Source: Snodgrassella sp945267035
GTDB taxonomy: Bacteria > Pseudomonadota > Gammaproteobacteria > Burkholderiales > Neisseriaceae
Assembly (NCBI RefSeq): GCF_026535915.1
Contig: NZ_JAFNPF010000001.1
Coordinates: 248,001-312,000 of the forward strand
DNA length: 64,000 nucleotides
Direction of reading: 5' to 3'
Within the stretch, counting starts at the first letter, position 1. Each line of letters opens with the position of its first letter. Positions 17,479-27,457 of this stretch are shown piece by piece. Below the pieces are notes generated by a model. It made no database searches and was not told the origin of the DNA. It worked only from the letters and a program-made list of their open reading frames with translations. The translations under genes and the position numbers were made by a program.

Positions 17479-18350
17479 TGAACATCAAACCAATCCGTAA
17501 ATGTGTTTTTCCTGTAGCCGGTATGGGGACGCGGTTTTTGCCGGCTACCAAAGCCAGCCCGAAAGAGATGCTGCCAATCGTGGATAAGCCTTTAATTCAG
17601 TACGCTGTCGAAGAAGCAGTAGCTGCTGGCTGTACTGAACTGGTTTTTATTACAGGGCGTAACAAGCGCTGTATTGAAGACCATTTCGATAAAGCGTATG
17701 AGCTGGAAACAGAACTGGCCTATCGGAATAAAAATAAACTATTGGATTTTGTACAAGATATCTTGCCACCTAATGTTACCTGTCTGTACATTCGTCAGCC
17801 GGCGGCGTTAGGTTTGGGTCATGCTGTATTGTGCAGCCGAGCAGCTATCGGACAGGATCCCTTTGCTGTTGTATTAGCAGATGACCTCATCGATGCCCAT
17901 CCTGGTGCATTGAGCCAAATGATGGAAGTTTATCAGCAAACCGGATCTAATGTGCTGGGCGTGGAGACAGTTGATCCACAACAGACAGGTGCTTACGGTA
18001 TTGTAGAAGTGACCCAACATAACGAGTTTGACTATATCCAAAATATTGTTGAAAAACCTCATCCGGATGAAGCACCATCACAGCTTGGCGTTGTCGGCAG
18101 ATATATATTATCAGCTCGAATCTTTGATTTTCTAACCAACTTACCCTTGGGGGCAGGTGGTGAAATACAACTTACCGATGCAATTGCCCGTTTGCTGACT
18201 GAAGAAAAAATGATTGCTTATGCTTTTAATGGCAAACGTTATGATTGCGGCGATAAACTTGGCTATCTTGAAGCCACAGTGGCTTATGGAATGAAACATC
18301 CGATAGTCGGTGCAGAATTCAAACAGTTACTACAACGGATGGTGTGTTAA
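17478..18350 (+). CDS. galU: UTP-glucose-1-phosphate uridylyltransferase GalU
   Basis: This 290-residue nucleotidyltransferase makes UDP-glucose for lipopolysaccharide, capsule and galactose metabolism. The nucleotide-binding signature GMGTRFLPATKASPKEM is at residues 15-31. The later motifs VEKPHPDEAPS and GGEIQLTDAI are intact, and the length matches the family. Its ATG overlaps the TAA of ligA (TAATG), so the pair is co-translated. A hairpin with a weak T tail follows within 65 bp. Confidence 0.97.
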   Translation: MNIKPIRKCVFPVAGMGTRFLPATKASPKEMLPIVDKPLIQYAVEEAVAAGCTELVFITGRNKRCIEDHFDKAYELETELAYRNKNKLLDFVQDILPPNVTCLYIRQPAALGLGHAVLCSRAAIGQDPFAVVLADDLIDAHPGALSQMMEVYQQTGSNVLGVETVDPQQTGAYGIVEVTQHNEFDYIQNIVEKPHPDEAPSQLGVVGRYILSARIFDFLTNLPLGAGGEIQLTDAIARLLTEEKMIAYAFNGKRYDCGDKLGYLEATVAYGMKHPIVGAEFKQLLQRMVC

Positions 18351-18387
18351 TTACACAGTGAAGGTAAACTCATTACTGATACTTATT

Positions 18388-18415
18388 AAGCCTGCAAGCT
18401 GATGCGAGCAGGCTT
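18388..18415 (+). terminator. Probable terminator of ligA-galU
   Basis: An 8-bp perfect stem AAGCCTGC/GCAGGCTT (18388-18395, 18408-18415) with a 12-nt loop is followed by TAATTACCTTTTAA. The tail is interrupted, so efficiency is uncertain. Confidence 0.55.
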
Positions 18416-18416
18416 T

Positions 18417-19150
18417 AATTACCTTTTAATCACTAATAATACTTTAAGTTATTTCGAATAAATTTTTATTGCCAAAATGATTAAATTCAAAGATTGAATA
18501 AAGCTGAATGCCTTATTCCATCTAATATAACAACTGGATATAACAGCTAGTTAAATACCATAATTTGCATTGACGTTAAACTTTATTTTTACCATTTGAA
18601 ATCCCAATTTCAAAATGAATTAATGATTAATTTATTTGTTTATTCTAAACTTTAAAAAATATATAAAGATTGAGCTCATAAAATTTTAGTCTTTATTTAA
18701 ATCATATTTAGGTAATTCTGACCAAAAAAGATTAATCTTTTCACATGGCATCATTGATGCCTCAGTGTCATGCGGAGATTTAGTAGAACTAAGGGGTTTT
18801 AACCTTAGAACTCAGAGACTTAAGCCTTAGAAATCACGCATAAAATGGACTTAAATAATTTTATTTTTATATAATGAATTGGCATCATTATGCAGTTGTT
18901 AAAAACCATACTGTCTTTAGACTCTTTCTTCTCAAGAATAAGCCTCTTTTATTTAAAAAAACATAAAAAAATTATATAGGAATAGATGATTTAAATGTAA
19001 AATAAGCCTGTCTGAATGCAAATCGGATGGTAACGCAAACTGTATTTCTGGCAGTAAAGTGCATAGCGAATGCAGCTATAGATTAGCCAATAGATTAATA
19101 CTGCATTATCAACATGTATTCTTTGCATACTGCGAACTGTATGAAAGACA
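18417..19150. other. AT-rich intergenic stretch before the tRNA-like element
   Basis: No gene is visible on either strand. There is a small CTAAGG/CCTTAG hairpin near 18795-18815. The sequence gets less AT-rich from about 19000 on, where the tRNA-like material begins. Confidence 0.45.
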
Positions 19151-19151
19151 C

Positions 19152-19166
19152 CTCCCTGTCACGGAG
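19152..19166 (+). other. tRNA-Asp-like anticodon hairpin
   Basis: CTCC-CTGTCAC-GGAG folds into a 4-bp stem with a 7-nt loop. The loop is identical to the anticodon loop of tRNA-Asp (GUC). No acceptor, D or T arm of a tRNA-Asp surrounds it. It lies 4 bp before the tRNA-like cloverleaf and could be a remnant of, or a module joined to, that element. Confidence 0.4.
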
Positions 19167-19170
19167 ATTT

Positions 19171-19244
19171 TATTGAATAGCTCATCGGTAGAGCAATTGG
19201 TCAGGAACCAATAGGTAACAGGTTCGAATCCTGTTTCAAAACCA
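19171..19244 (+). tRNA. Degenerate tRNA-like element (pseudo-tRNA or tRNA-like RNA)
   Basis: A full cloverleaf can be drawn. The acceptor strand TATTGAA (19171-19177) is followed by TA, a 4-bp D stem GCTC/GAGC with loop ATCGGTA, and a 5-bp anticodon stem ATTGG/CCAAT with loop TCAGGAA (nominal anticodon AGG). The variable loop is AGGTA and the T arm is ACAGG-TTCGAAT-CCTGT. The 3' strand is TTCAAAA, then CCA. Three things are wrong for a working tRNA. The nearly invariant U33 is C, acceptor pair 2-71 is A-A, and CCA follows one base too early, leaving no separate discriminator. It is therefore a dead tRNA or a tRNA-like RNA, 270 bp upstream of the slipin-rtcB genes. Confidence 0.6.
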
Positions 19245-19514
19245 TGTAGTTAAAATTGTATTATCCGTAGTACCAGTCAGTAAATAAAAGTGAGCCAAGT
19301 AGCTAAGGCTTAAATATGGTCAAACCGGTTAACCTTAAGCATTCTGATTAATGAGTTTGTTCGGGATAAAAAAACCGGATAGCAGGCAAAATTTTTTTAA
19401 TTAATTTCGGGTTTTTATGTAGAAAGGACAAAAAAATTTCCCCTGTTATTTCGTTACTTAATCCGTTTTACTCTATTTATTTTGTTTGCTGACTGGATTT
19501 TTAGGAGAAAGAAA

Positions 19515-21092
19515 ATGTTAAAAAAAATTGATGTAAAAAAAGGGGAATTGGCAATAATATTTAAAAAAGGAGAAATTCATACCATTCTTTCAGCCGGCAC
19601 GCATATTTTATGGGATCCATTTTTCTCTTTGTCATATTGTAACGTGGATCTGGCCGAAAATCGTATATCGACTTCTCTTGCAGATAAGTTGCTTAATTTT
19701 TACCCGCATTTAGTGGAAAAATATTGTCATTTTATCAAGGTCGCTGATAATGAGATCGCATTGCGTTATGAAGATGAAATGCTGGTGGAAATACATTTCC
19801 CTACTTCAAACGCCATGTTTTGGCAAGGGTATAAAACTCATTTGGTAAAAAAAGTCAATCTTGAACAAGGCTATCGTTTACCAGATGATATAGCACTTGA
19901 ACTGCTACAGGCAAGAAATACCCATAGAATAATTAAAGGTTTGAATGAATTAATATTACATCACTTTATTGATGAGCAAATAGGAACCCTGTTTGTTGAC
20001 AATCAGTTTGTACAGATTATTGCACCGAAAACAGTAATAGGTCTATGTGAGTTCCAGCATAAGCTAATACTTGGTCAATATAAATTATTGAACAGCCGAA
20101 TCGAAGATCTTTTAGCCGCTACCATTGAACAAAATGCTCCAGAACAATTACAACAATTTTGTGTGCAAATGCAAGTAGGTGCAAATCAGGTTGGTTTGCG
20201 CTTTGAGGATGATTTGTTGGTTGAAATACTGCCACCTGGAACCAAACGATTATATTGGCTGAATAAATGTAAACAACACATGCAAACTATTGAGCTGAAT
20301 GAAGGATATGAACTTTCAGAACAGCTTGTGCAACAAGTGTTGCAACCAAAATTACGTAAAAAAGATGTCATTGGTGACAGCAATGTGCTGATTGCTCAAA
20401 TACCTGCATATCATGTAGGTGTGCTAACCGTCAATGGGCGGGTTGAAAAATTACTTGATGCCGGCATCACCGCATATTGGCGATTTAATCGGGTAATCAC
20501 CGTAGAAATAGTTGATACGCGCCTGCAAACATTGGAAATCTCTGGGCAGGAAATTTTAACCAAAGATAAAGTCAATTTGCGTATCAATCTGGTCGCCAAT
20601 TGGCGTTACAGCGATGTACTTGTGGCTTTTGCCAAGACTGCTCAGCCCGAGCAACTACTCTATCGGCAATTGCAATTTGGTCTACGTGAAGCAATTGGCA
20701 TGCGCACATTGGATGAATTGCTAGAGAATAAAAATCTTCTAGATGAAGTTATCAGTGCCTATTTACACAAGAACATGGATGGTTTCGGAATAACCCCTGA
20801 AAGTATAGGCGTAAAAGATATTATTTTGCCGGGTGACATGAAAACTATTTTATCTCAGGTGGTGGAAGCAGAAAAAGCAGCACAGGCTAATGTCATTCGT
20901 CGACGCGAAGAAACTTCCGCTACCCGGTCCCTACTCAATACGGCCCGCGTAATGGAAAACAATCCAGTGGCTTTGCGTTTAAAAGAAATGGAAACACTCG
21001 AGCGCATTGCTGAGCGGATTGACAAAATTTCCGTAGTTGGGGGACTGGATCAAGTATTGCATGGATTAATCAATATTCAAGCAAAAAAATAG
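19515..21092 (+). CDS. Slipin-family (SPFH/band 7) protein with repeated N-terminal modules
   Basis: This 525-residue protein ends in an SPFH/slipin domain (about residues 285-450, with ISGQEILTKDKVNLRINLVANWRY in two pieces) and a helical tail (GDMKTILSQVVEAEKAAQANVIRRREE, split) typical of slipins. In front lie at least four shorter copies of the same beta-hairpin unit, near residues 10-46, 79-132, 148-200 and 223-280. Copies two and four are plainly related (DNEIALRYEDEMLVEI and ANQVGLRFEDDLLVEI). No hydrophobic anchor is obvious, which is unusual for slipins. AGGAGA precedes the chosen ATG; a TTG at 19482 is less likely. It is followed 58 bp later by rtcB, a pairing that points to an RNA-repair role. 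Confidence 0.82.
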   Translation: MLKKIDVKKGELAIIFKKGEIHTILSAGTHILWDPFFSLSYCNVDLAENRISTSLADKLLNFYPHLVEKYCHFIKVADNEIALRYEDEMLVEIHFPTSNAMFWQGYKTHLVKKVNLEQGYRLPDDIALELLQARNTHRIIKGLNELILHHFIDEQIGTLFVDNQFVQIIAPKTVIGLCEFQHKLILGQYKLLNSRIEDLLAATIEQNAPEQLQQFCVQMQVGANQVGLRFEDDLLVEILPPGTKRLYWLNKCKQHMQTIELNEGYELSEQLVQQVLQPKLRKKDVIGDSNVLIAQIPAYHVGVLTVNGRVEKLLDAGITAYWRFNRVITVEIVDTRLQTLEISGQEILTKDKVNLRINLVANWRYSDVLVAFAKTAQPEQLLYRQLQFGLREAIGMRTLDELLENKNLLDEVISAYLHKNMDGFGITPESIGVKDIILPGDMKTILSQVVEAEKAAQANVIRRREETSATRSLLNTARVMENNPVALRLKEMETLERIAERIDKISVVGGLDQVLHGLINIQAKK

Positions 21093-21150
21093 TAAACAAA
21101 AACCTTTTATCATGCCATCAACTTTGGCATGATAAAAGCAGGGATTAGAA

Positions 21151-22371
21151 ATGACTCAATATAATGTGTTGCAAGCGGAAAATGCAAAACCAATTAAAAT
21201 GTGGACACAAGGCGTATCGGTCGAGGATGGAGCAAAAAATCAGCTAATCAAAACAGCCCAGTTACCATTTATCTTTAAACATATAGCCGTCATGCCCGAT
21301 GTCCATATAGGGAAAGGATCGACTATCGGAAGCGTTATCCCAACCATAGGTGCAATTATTCCGGCAGCCGTGGGCGTGGATATCGGCTGTGGCATGATTG
21401 CCGTACAAACCTCCTTAGTGGCAACTGATTTGCCCGATAATTTATTGTCTTTGCGTCAAGTTATCGAAAAAGCCGTGCCACATGGCATGCCCTCCAAAAT
21501 AAGTGGACGACATAATGGTAGCTGGCAAAATCCCCCTCCAATTGTTTATCAATACTGGCAGCAACTGGTACCGGGTTTTAAAAAATTAACCGCAAAGTAT
21601 CCACGATTGTTAAAAGCCAAGAATTACAGTCATTTAGGTACACTGGGTACCGGCAACCATTTTATCGAAATCTGTCTGGATGAAGCCGATAGCGTGTGGA
21701 TAATGTTACACAGCGGCTCACGTAGTATAGGCAGTGTGATTGGCACCTTTTTTATCGAAATGGCGAAAAAAGATATGGAAATCCATATTAGAAATCTACC
21801 CGATTCAGATCTGGCTTATCTTCAGGAAGGGACAGAGCATTTTCAGGACTATGTCGAGGCCGTGCATTGGGCACAGGAATTTGCACGACTCAATCGCGAA
21901 GTCATGATGCATAACGTTATTGCTGCAATGCGCACAATCATAACCAAACCATTTACCACCCATCTAGCCGCCATTAACTGCCATCATAACTACGTGCAGA
22001 AAGAACAACATTTTGGAGAAGAGATATATATTACCCGCAAAGGTGCTGTATCAGCACGTAAAGGAGAATTGGGCATCATTCCGGGTTCAATGGGCACCAA
22101 AAGCTATATAGTCCGTGGATTGGGTAATGAAGAAAGCTTCTGCTCCTGTTCGCATGGAGCAGGGAGAGTAATGAGCCGCACCGATGCGAAAAAGCAATTC
22201 ACCATAGACGATCAAATTAAAGCCACCGCCCACGTTGAATGCCGCAAAGACGCCAACGTAATCGATGAAATACCGATGGCCTATAAAGATATCGATGCCG
22301 TCATGACCGCACAAAACGAATTAGTGGAAATCGTGCATCAGTTACGGCAAGTGGTCTGCGTAAAGGGTTAA
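21151..22371 (+). CDS. rtcB: RNA ligase RtcB
   Basis: This 406-residue GTP- and manganese-dependent RNA ligase joins 2',3'-cyclic phosphate or 3'-phosphate ends to 5'-OH ends, for example in cleaved tRNAs. The metal ligands are present: Asp77 and Cys80 (GVDIGCGM), His170 (GTGNHF), His187 (LHSGSR) and His278 (NCHHNY). The guanylylated histidine is His335 in CSCSHGAGR, matching His337 of E. coli. The length is that of E. coli RtcB. No rtcA or RtcR regulator is adjacent; the partner is the upstream slipin. A bidirectional terminator lies between it and pilC. Confidence 0.96.
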   Translation: MTQYNVLQAENAKPIKMWTQGVSVEDGAKNQLIKTAQLPFIFKHIAVMPDVHIGKGSTIGSVIPTIGAIIPAAVGVDIGCGMIAVQTSLVATDLPDNLLSLRQVIEKAVPHGMPSKISGRHNGSWQNPPPIVYQYWQQLVPGFKKLTAKYPRLLKAKNYSHLGTLGTGNHFIEICLDEADSVWIMLHSGSRSIGSVIGTFFIEMAKKDMEIHIRNLPDSDLAYLQEGTEHFQDYVEAVHWAQEFARLNREVMMHNVIAAMRTIITKPFTTHLAAINCHHNYVQKEQHFGEEIYITRKGAVSARKGELGIIPGSMGTKSYIVRGLGNEESFCSCSHGAGRVMSRTDAKKQFTIDDQIKATAHVECRKDANVIDEIPMAYKDIDAVMTAQNELVEIVHQLRQVVCVKG

Positions 22372-22588
22372 AACCACTATGCCACTCTATGCTTTAAACT
22401 GGTTTCTAGGTAAAGTAAATGCCCTGATTACTTTGAGTACTATTTAATCTTGTTATGGTTTTCTAATACTTTTTTCACAAAAAATATGATGCTAAAAATT
22501 GGTAATAAAATGATTTTACTATCTTTAGAAAAAATATTTTGCCATGTATTGGTGTTATTCAAAGCATAATAGCATCGAATTAATACTA

Positions 22589-22616
22589 AAAAGGTCAGAT
22601 ATCTATCTGACCTTTT
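22589..22616. terminator. Bidirectional terminator between rtcB and pilC
   Basis: A perfect 10-bp stem AGGTCAGATA/TATCTGACCT (22592-22601, 22604-22613) is flanked by A-runs and T-runs on both sides, between two convergent genes. Confidence 0.9.
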
Positions 22617-22635
22617 CTAATCTATCCTAACCTTA

Positions 22636-25600
22636 TCAATAAATAGTTTCCTTAATTTCTCGCCACCCAATACGTTTAAAACCTACTGGGCACATAGGTA
22701 TCCCTCCTAATTCAATATATTCACCACTAGACAGATGCGCGCTGGGTTTTACGCGTAAACAATTCTCGTTTGGCGTAATATCACCAGGGATTTTTTGTTG
22801 ACCAGACCTACCTGCATTAAGTGAATTGTAATGATTAATTCCCGATACCATTACACCAATAAAGCCATTTATACTATAACTACTTTGAATGGTATTTTTA
22901 TTCTGATCAAGAATAAAGTGCGGGTTATTTTTATCAATCTGTCCACCATTGCGGCTGTCAAACTGTGTAATGCGTGACTGTATGTTGGTGGATTGACTAG
23001 AATGTTTAATCTGACATGGATCACTATTAGGACCTTGATTTCCGTTTTTCTTTTGCAAATCATAGGATCTGGTAATCACCATACCAGTAGAGAGCAGCTG
23101 ACTGAATGCAGTTGTCACCCGTTCACCATCAGTATTGAGCATGAAATACCAGCCTTTATACTTGGCAGAAGAGAAGGGTAGTGAGGATAATTGCCCAGTA
23201 TTATTGCTATAACTCATGGTTTGTTGCAATAGTTCACCCTTATTCACGGGAGAAACCGTTTTTTGTTCATAATCGTCATAGATACCATATATAGCTTGTT
23301 GTTTTTTCGATTGCAGATCTGATTGATAAAGATCACTTCCAGTACCAAAGACCACAATGACTTTATGTGCAGCATTTGGATCTTTATCATCGTGAGCGGC
23401 TTCAAACAAAACTGGTGCCGTGGTAATTGGACCATCAGCGGTGAAAATTTTATTAACCGTCCAATTATCGGGATGAGGATCGCGAATATCAAAGCGGTAC
23501 AGATTTCCGCCATAATCACCAGCATAAACCAGATCAGCTACGCCATCATTATCACTGTCAAATACCACCGGACTGGCCAATCCGCCGTTGCCATCTGCAG
23601 CCGTCAGCTTCTTAACGAGTTGACCTTTCTTGTCACCAATAACGCTATAACTTTCTGTTCCTACATCCACACCCAAGACATCATAAATATACAGTGCAGA
23701 CTCATTTTCGTGGGTTTCCTGATTAGGGAAATTTACCCCATTATTGATAAATGCCAGTTCGCGCAGATGGGTATTATAAGTATCCCTGGCAGCATTTTGC
23801 TCTCGGTTGACACGGGTAATGGCTACGGCAGGTGTGCCGATTGTGTAACCGAATTGATTATTAAAGCCACTCGGTGTTTGAAATAAAAACAGTTCATGGT
23901 ACCAACTGGCATTCTGCATATTATCCGCAGCAATGGATTTCCCGGTAGTCAGACTTTTACCACCGATATTCAACGCAAACGCACCGCGTCCAGCCTGACC
24001 CATATTAGAGACCATAAAAATCTGTTGCGATTTATTCGGTAGTTTGGGCGTTTGAACCACGGTAAAGCCACCATTAAGCAAATAACGATGAGGATGGTTG
24101 GTGTCTTTGCCATAATTATTGCTGGTCAGATCTGTGTAATAATGGCTGACCAGATCGGAGCCATCGGTACTGTTACGTTCAATCGACATCGGCATGTAGT
24201 TGAACTTCAGATCATATGGGTTGGTATCGCTGTTGGCGGCACGAAATACATACACCATGCCATCATTGGCGGAGGTAATCAGATATTTTTGTTTGTTGAA
24301 TTCTGTTTGGCCGATGGTTTCGATGGGATTATTGATGATGTCGCCCATATTTCTGGTGGAACCAAAACCAGATTTTTCAGGACGCTGGCGATAATCGAGT
24401 ACAAAGCCGTTTTGTTTGATCTGGTTATCGGCAGTGCTGCGGCTAAACCAATTGAGTAAACCATCACGCCATTCCAGATTATTCAGATTATTGTTATCGG
24501 CAAGTTTAAACGAATCATTTTTTAGACCGCTAAAGAGACTGCCAGAAAAAAGATAGGACTGGTTGCCATCATTCAAAACCAGTTGGCGATTTGCAAAAGA
24601 GGGCTGTTTATTGCAATCATTTTTGTCCGCAGCATTTTCATCTTTGGGATGAAAACACAATTGGCTGCTCCAATGCTCAGTATCGACTCTGGATTTGATC
24701 AACAAATTTTGCTTTGAGGTAGAAGATTCACCCATAATCGGTGTAGTAGTGGTAATGCTTTCTTTCTGTTCATTTGTCTGAGCTGCAATTTCTTTGAAGA
24801 TATCTTCAAAGGCTTTTAAAACCGTATCAGGAGTCATGGCATTGAAATAATACCGTGCATTAGGATTGGTAACAGGGTCATAGTCTGGCTTAGGAGAAGC
24901 AGCATTTCTCATTAGTTCAACCGCTCTTCTATTACCATTAGCATCTAAACCAAAACTAATGGTGAAAGTTTGTGCAGTCTGAGTAAATGTAGGCGTGTGT
25001 CCAGGCAAATGAGCCAATGGGTCAGGAGCATCCCAAGGCTGTCCAGCATCATCGGTTAGGCGGCGGTCTGAATGCTTGGTAGTTTGAACATAATTTTCTC
25101 CCCAATTATCTACAATAGGGGAATTATAGATGTATTTACCAAAATTTTTAGTGCGCAGTGTTTCAGTGTAATAACTTAGAGCCAATAGATATTCGCGATT
25201 ATAGTAGCTAAACATATTTTCATTTCGGGCCACACTACCATCGAAATAACCATCGTAACCAAAATCTCGACCATTGCGTTGTAAAGTTGAATCAGTTATG
25301 GGCTCTTTGGTATCAGCCTCACCATCGGATAAAATGATTAAATAGGATTTCTGACAGCGGTATTTCAACTTATTCATTAAAGTATTTCTGACTACGGCAT
25401 TGATTCGGGCAAATGTTGGTGTGCCCCCATTAGCATATAAACCTCGTTTTCCTTTGTCTGGATTACCCTTAATTGTATCGATAACAAATTCATAATTCTG
25501 TAATTTCTCTGTGTCATAAAATTGATTATATTCAGGGTGGGTATCTGTAGCAAAGTAACCCCAACTCCCGGTTATAGGATTTCGCTTATATTCATATTCA

Positions 25601-26127
25601 GTATGGCTATTTAGAGGTTGAATACTATAGTTGAAATCATTGCGATAGGTGTTGATAATTTGTTCTAATATATTGTTGACCGTAGACATTCTCGTGGTAC
25701 TATGGCAGTTCTGCGGATGTTTATAATCAATGATGGTTGAATCATTATCGGAGAGCTCGGTTGGACCTGATATTGATCCTACAAGAACTTCATCAGCACT
25801 CCAAGGATCTGTATCCCATTGTCTGCAAGACCAGTAAATTTTACCCAGATAGGTGTATTTAATTTTTGTTATGCATGTCATCTTACGGTAATGAGCATAA
25901 CATTGGCGTTTGATAATCGTATCCATACTCCCCGAATCATCAATAAAGAAGGTAATATTCGGTTTGACAGAATAGCCAGTAGTTTGAATAGATTGACTTT
26001 GCAGGTGAAGTGGCGTATCAGAAAATTGATTCACGGCATATGAATAAGGGTAATAAAATAACGCCGTTACACTCATAATGATATATTTAAATGTTGTTCG
26101 ATGTGCACTATGTGTCGTAAAAATCAT
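22636..26127 (-). CDS. pilC: PilC/PilY1-family type IV pilus tip adhesin
   Basis: This protein of about 1163 residues resembles Neisseria PilC and Pseudomonas PilY1, pilus-tip proteins needed for pilus assembly and adhesion. After a signal-like hydrophobic N-terminus comes a VWA domain with a MIDAS motif (FIDDSGSMDT, about residues 61-70). The C-terminal half is the PilC beta-propeller. It holds repeated FDSDNDGVADLVYAGDYGGN-type calcium-loop sequence near the middle of the propeller, and LYRFDIRD after it. I chose the ATG at 26127, preceded by GGGGAAG; an ATG at 26169 has no ribosome site. Neisseria pilC genes switch through a poly-G run in the signal region, but no such run exists here. The gene stands alone on the minus strand. 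Confidence 0.92.
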   Translation of the reverse strand: MIFTTHSAHRTTFKYIIMSVTALFYYPYSYAVNQFSDTPLHLQSQSIQTTGYSVKPNITFFIDDSGSMDTIIKRQCYAHYRKMTCITKIKYTYLGKIYWSCRQWDTDPWSADEVLVGSISGPTELSDNDSTIIDYKHPQNCHSTTRMSTVNNILEQIINTYRNDFNYSIQPLNSHTEYEYKRNPITGSWGYFATDTHPEYNQFYDTEKLQNYEFVIDTIKGNPDKGKRGLYANGGTPTFARINAVVRNTLMNKLKYRCQKSYLIILSDGEADTKEPITDSTLQRNGRDFGYDGYFDGSVARNENMFSYYNREYLLALSYYTETLRTKNFGKYIYNSPIVDNWGENYVQTTKHSDRRLTDDAGQPWDAPDPLAHLPGHTPTFTQTAQTFTISFGLDANGNRRAVELMRNAASPKPDYDPVTNPNARYYFNAMTPDTVLKAFEDIFKEIAAQTNEQKESITTTTPIMGESSTSKQNLLIKSRVDTEHWSSQLCFHPKDENAADKNDCNKQPSFANRQLVLNDGNQSYLFSGSLFSGLKNDSFKLADNNNLNNLEWRDGLLNWFSRSTADNQIKQNGFVLDYRQRPEKSGFGSTRNMGDIINNPIETIGQTEFNKQKYLITSANDGMVYVFRAANSDTNPYDLKFNYMPMSIERNSTDGSDLVSHYYTDLTSNNYGKDTNHPHRYLLNGGFTVVQTPKLPNKSQQIFMVSNMGQAGRGAFALNIGGKSLTTGKSIAADNMQNASWYHELFLFQTPSGFNNQFGYTIGTPAVAITRVNREQNAARDTYNTHLRELAFINNGVNFPNQETHENESALYIYDVLGVDVGTESYSVIGDKKGQLVKKLTAADGNGGLASPVVFDSDNDGVADLVYAGDYGGNLYRFDIRDPHPDNWTVNKIFTADGPITTAPVLFEAAHDDKDPNAAHKVIVVFGTGSDLYQSDLQSKKQQAIYGIYDDYEQKTVSPVNKGELLQQTMSYSNNTGQLSSLPFSSAKYKGWYFMLNTDGERVTTAFSQLLSTGMVITRSYDLQKKNGNQGPNSDPCQIKHSSQSTNIQSRITQFDSRNGGQIDKNNPHFILDQNKNTIQSSYSINGFIGVMVSGINHYNSLNAGRSGQQKIPGDITPNENCLRVKPSAHLSSGEYIELGGIPMCPVGFKRIGWREIKETIY

Positions 26128-27457
26128 TACTTCCCCAATAATGAATAATATGCAAAACAAATAGCACATTTGAATACATAAGTAAATATAGGTTATATAA
26201 TATTAAATTCTATTAAGTAATATATAAATTAATTGGTTTTATTTGAAATTTATAGTTTTTTGTCCAGATTAAAGTCTGAATTAATAAAATAAATTCCAAA
26301 ATTATGATGAAATATATTTAGAAAAATTAATATTAATCAAATATTATTTTTTTAAAATATGGGTTAGATAAATATTATCTAAATTAAGATGAAATTCACT
26401 GTTAAAAAATGATTGATTTAGTTGAAGGTTCTACATTATGAATATTAATTAAGGATTATTTTAAATTTAAAATTGCTTTACATCAATAGTTTAGAATTGA
26501 AACTTTGATGAAATAATTAATGAAAGAATGTTTAATTTTTATACTCAAACATTAATAAGATTAATGCTTAATATTTTGACTATCAGCGATTGTTCAAAAG
26601 GTTTTACCATCTAATAGTTAAAAATCAATCTATAACATGACCCATTTACTTAATTGCTCATACCTTGCCTTTAAGGTTAATGAATAAATCATTAGAGATA
26701 TGAGCAATAAAAATTAAATTAGCTGTTAAACCATGATTTAACTCTTCAGTTTTATAACGTAAGTTTCAATTTAAACAATCTTCAATCCCGATATATTTTT
26801 ATCATCTAAATAATTAAATATATTGCCTGTTATTCATTGATTACCTTTGATAAACCGACCCTCTATTATTTTCGTAGGAGAACTCTCATTTTTAGTGAAA
26901 AAAACTGAAATTGAATATCTTTTATATAAGTTTGATACTGAGTTGAATTCAGATTACAGATGTTATGATAATTGTACAAAATGATCTAGTTAAAAGAATG
27001 CAATGTATTAAATACTATTTTCTTTACCAACACGTTGTTAATTAACTTCAATATTCGTCATAAAAACCATATAGGTCTTGCAGCTATTCCTTCATCCGTG
27101 TTTCTCAGTCTATTTAACATCAAATTACACTTATACTATTAAGACTGATTTTGTTGTATAGGCAAAAAAACAGTTAAACTTTCACAATTATTTCCAATTG
27201 ATACAATGTGCAAAATATTGATTAATTACAATTATTATATATAAAAGAATAATGTTAATTTAAAGCAAAAATTTCAGTATGGATACAGATTTTATGGTTT
27301 AAGCATATAGAGTAGTTAGGTAAGCTTTTTTTAAGGTATATATTATTTATTACCTTGATGAACCAATAAGCTGCCTTGCTGGTAAAATACACGTTCTCAT
27401 CTTTTGTATCGATATTAGATATATATATTTAAATTTAGAATTAAATGGAATTTAAGC
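26128..27457. other. AT-rich intergenic stretch between pilC and hsdM
   Basis: About 1.3 kb with no convincing gene. It contains one strong nested hairpin: a perfect 10-bp outer stem (ATTGCTCATA 26653-26662 with 26699-26708) enclosing TAATGA/TCATTA (26678-26683, 26689-26694), followed by A/T-rich sequence. Very high AT content and the adjacent restriction locus suggest acquired DNA. Confidence 0.45.

Noticed and set aside
23323..23886. Long open frame antisense to pilC
   Set aside because: It is a shadow of the pilC coding frame, with no start signal or recognisable protein features.
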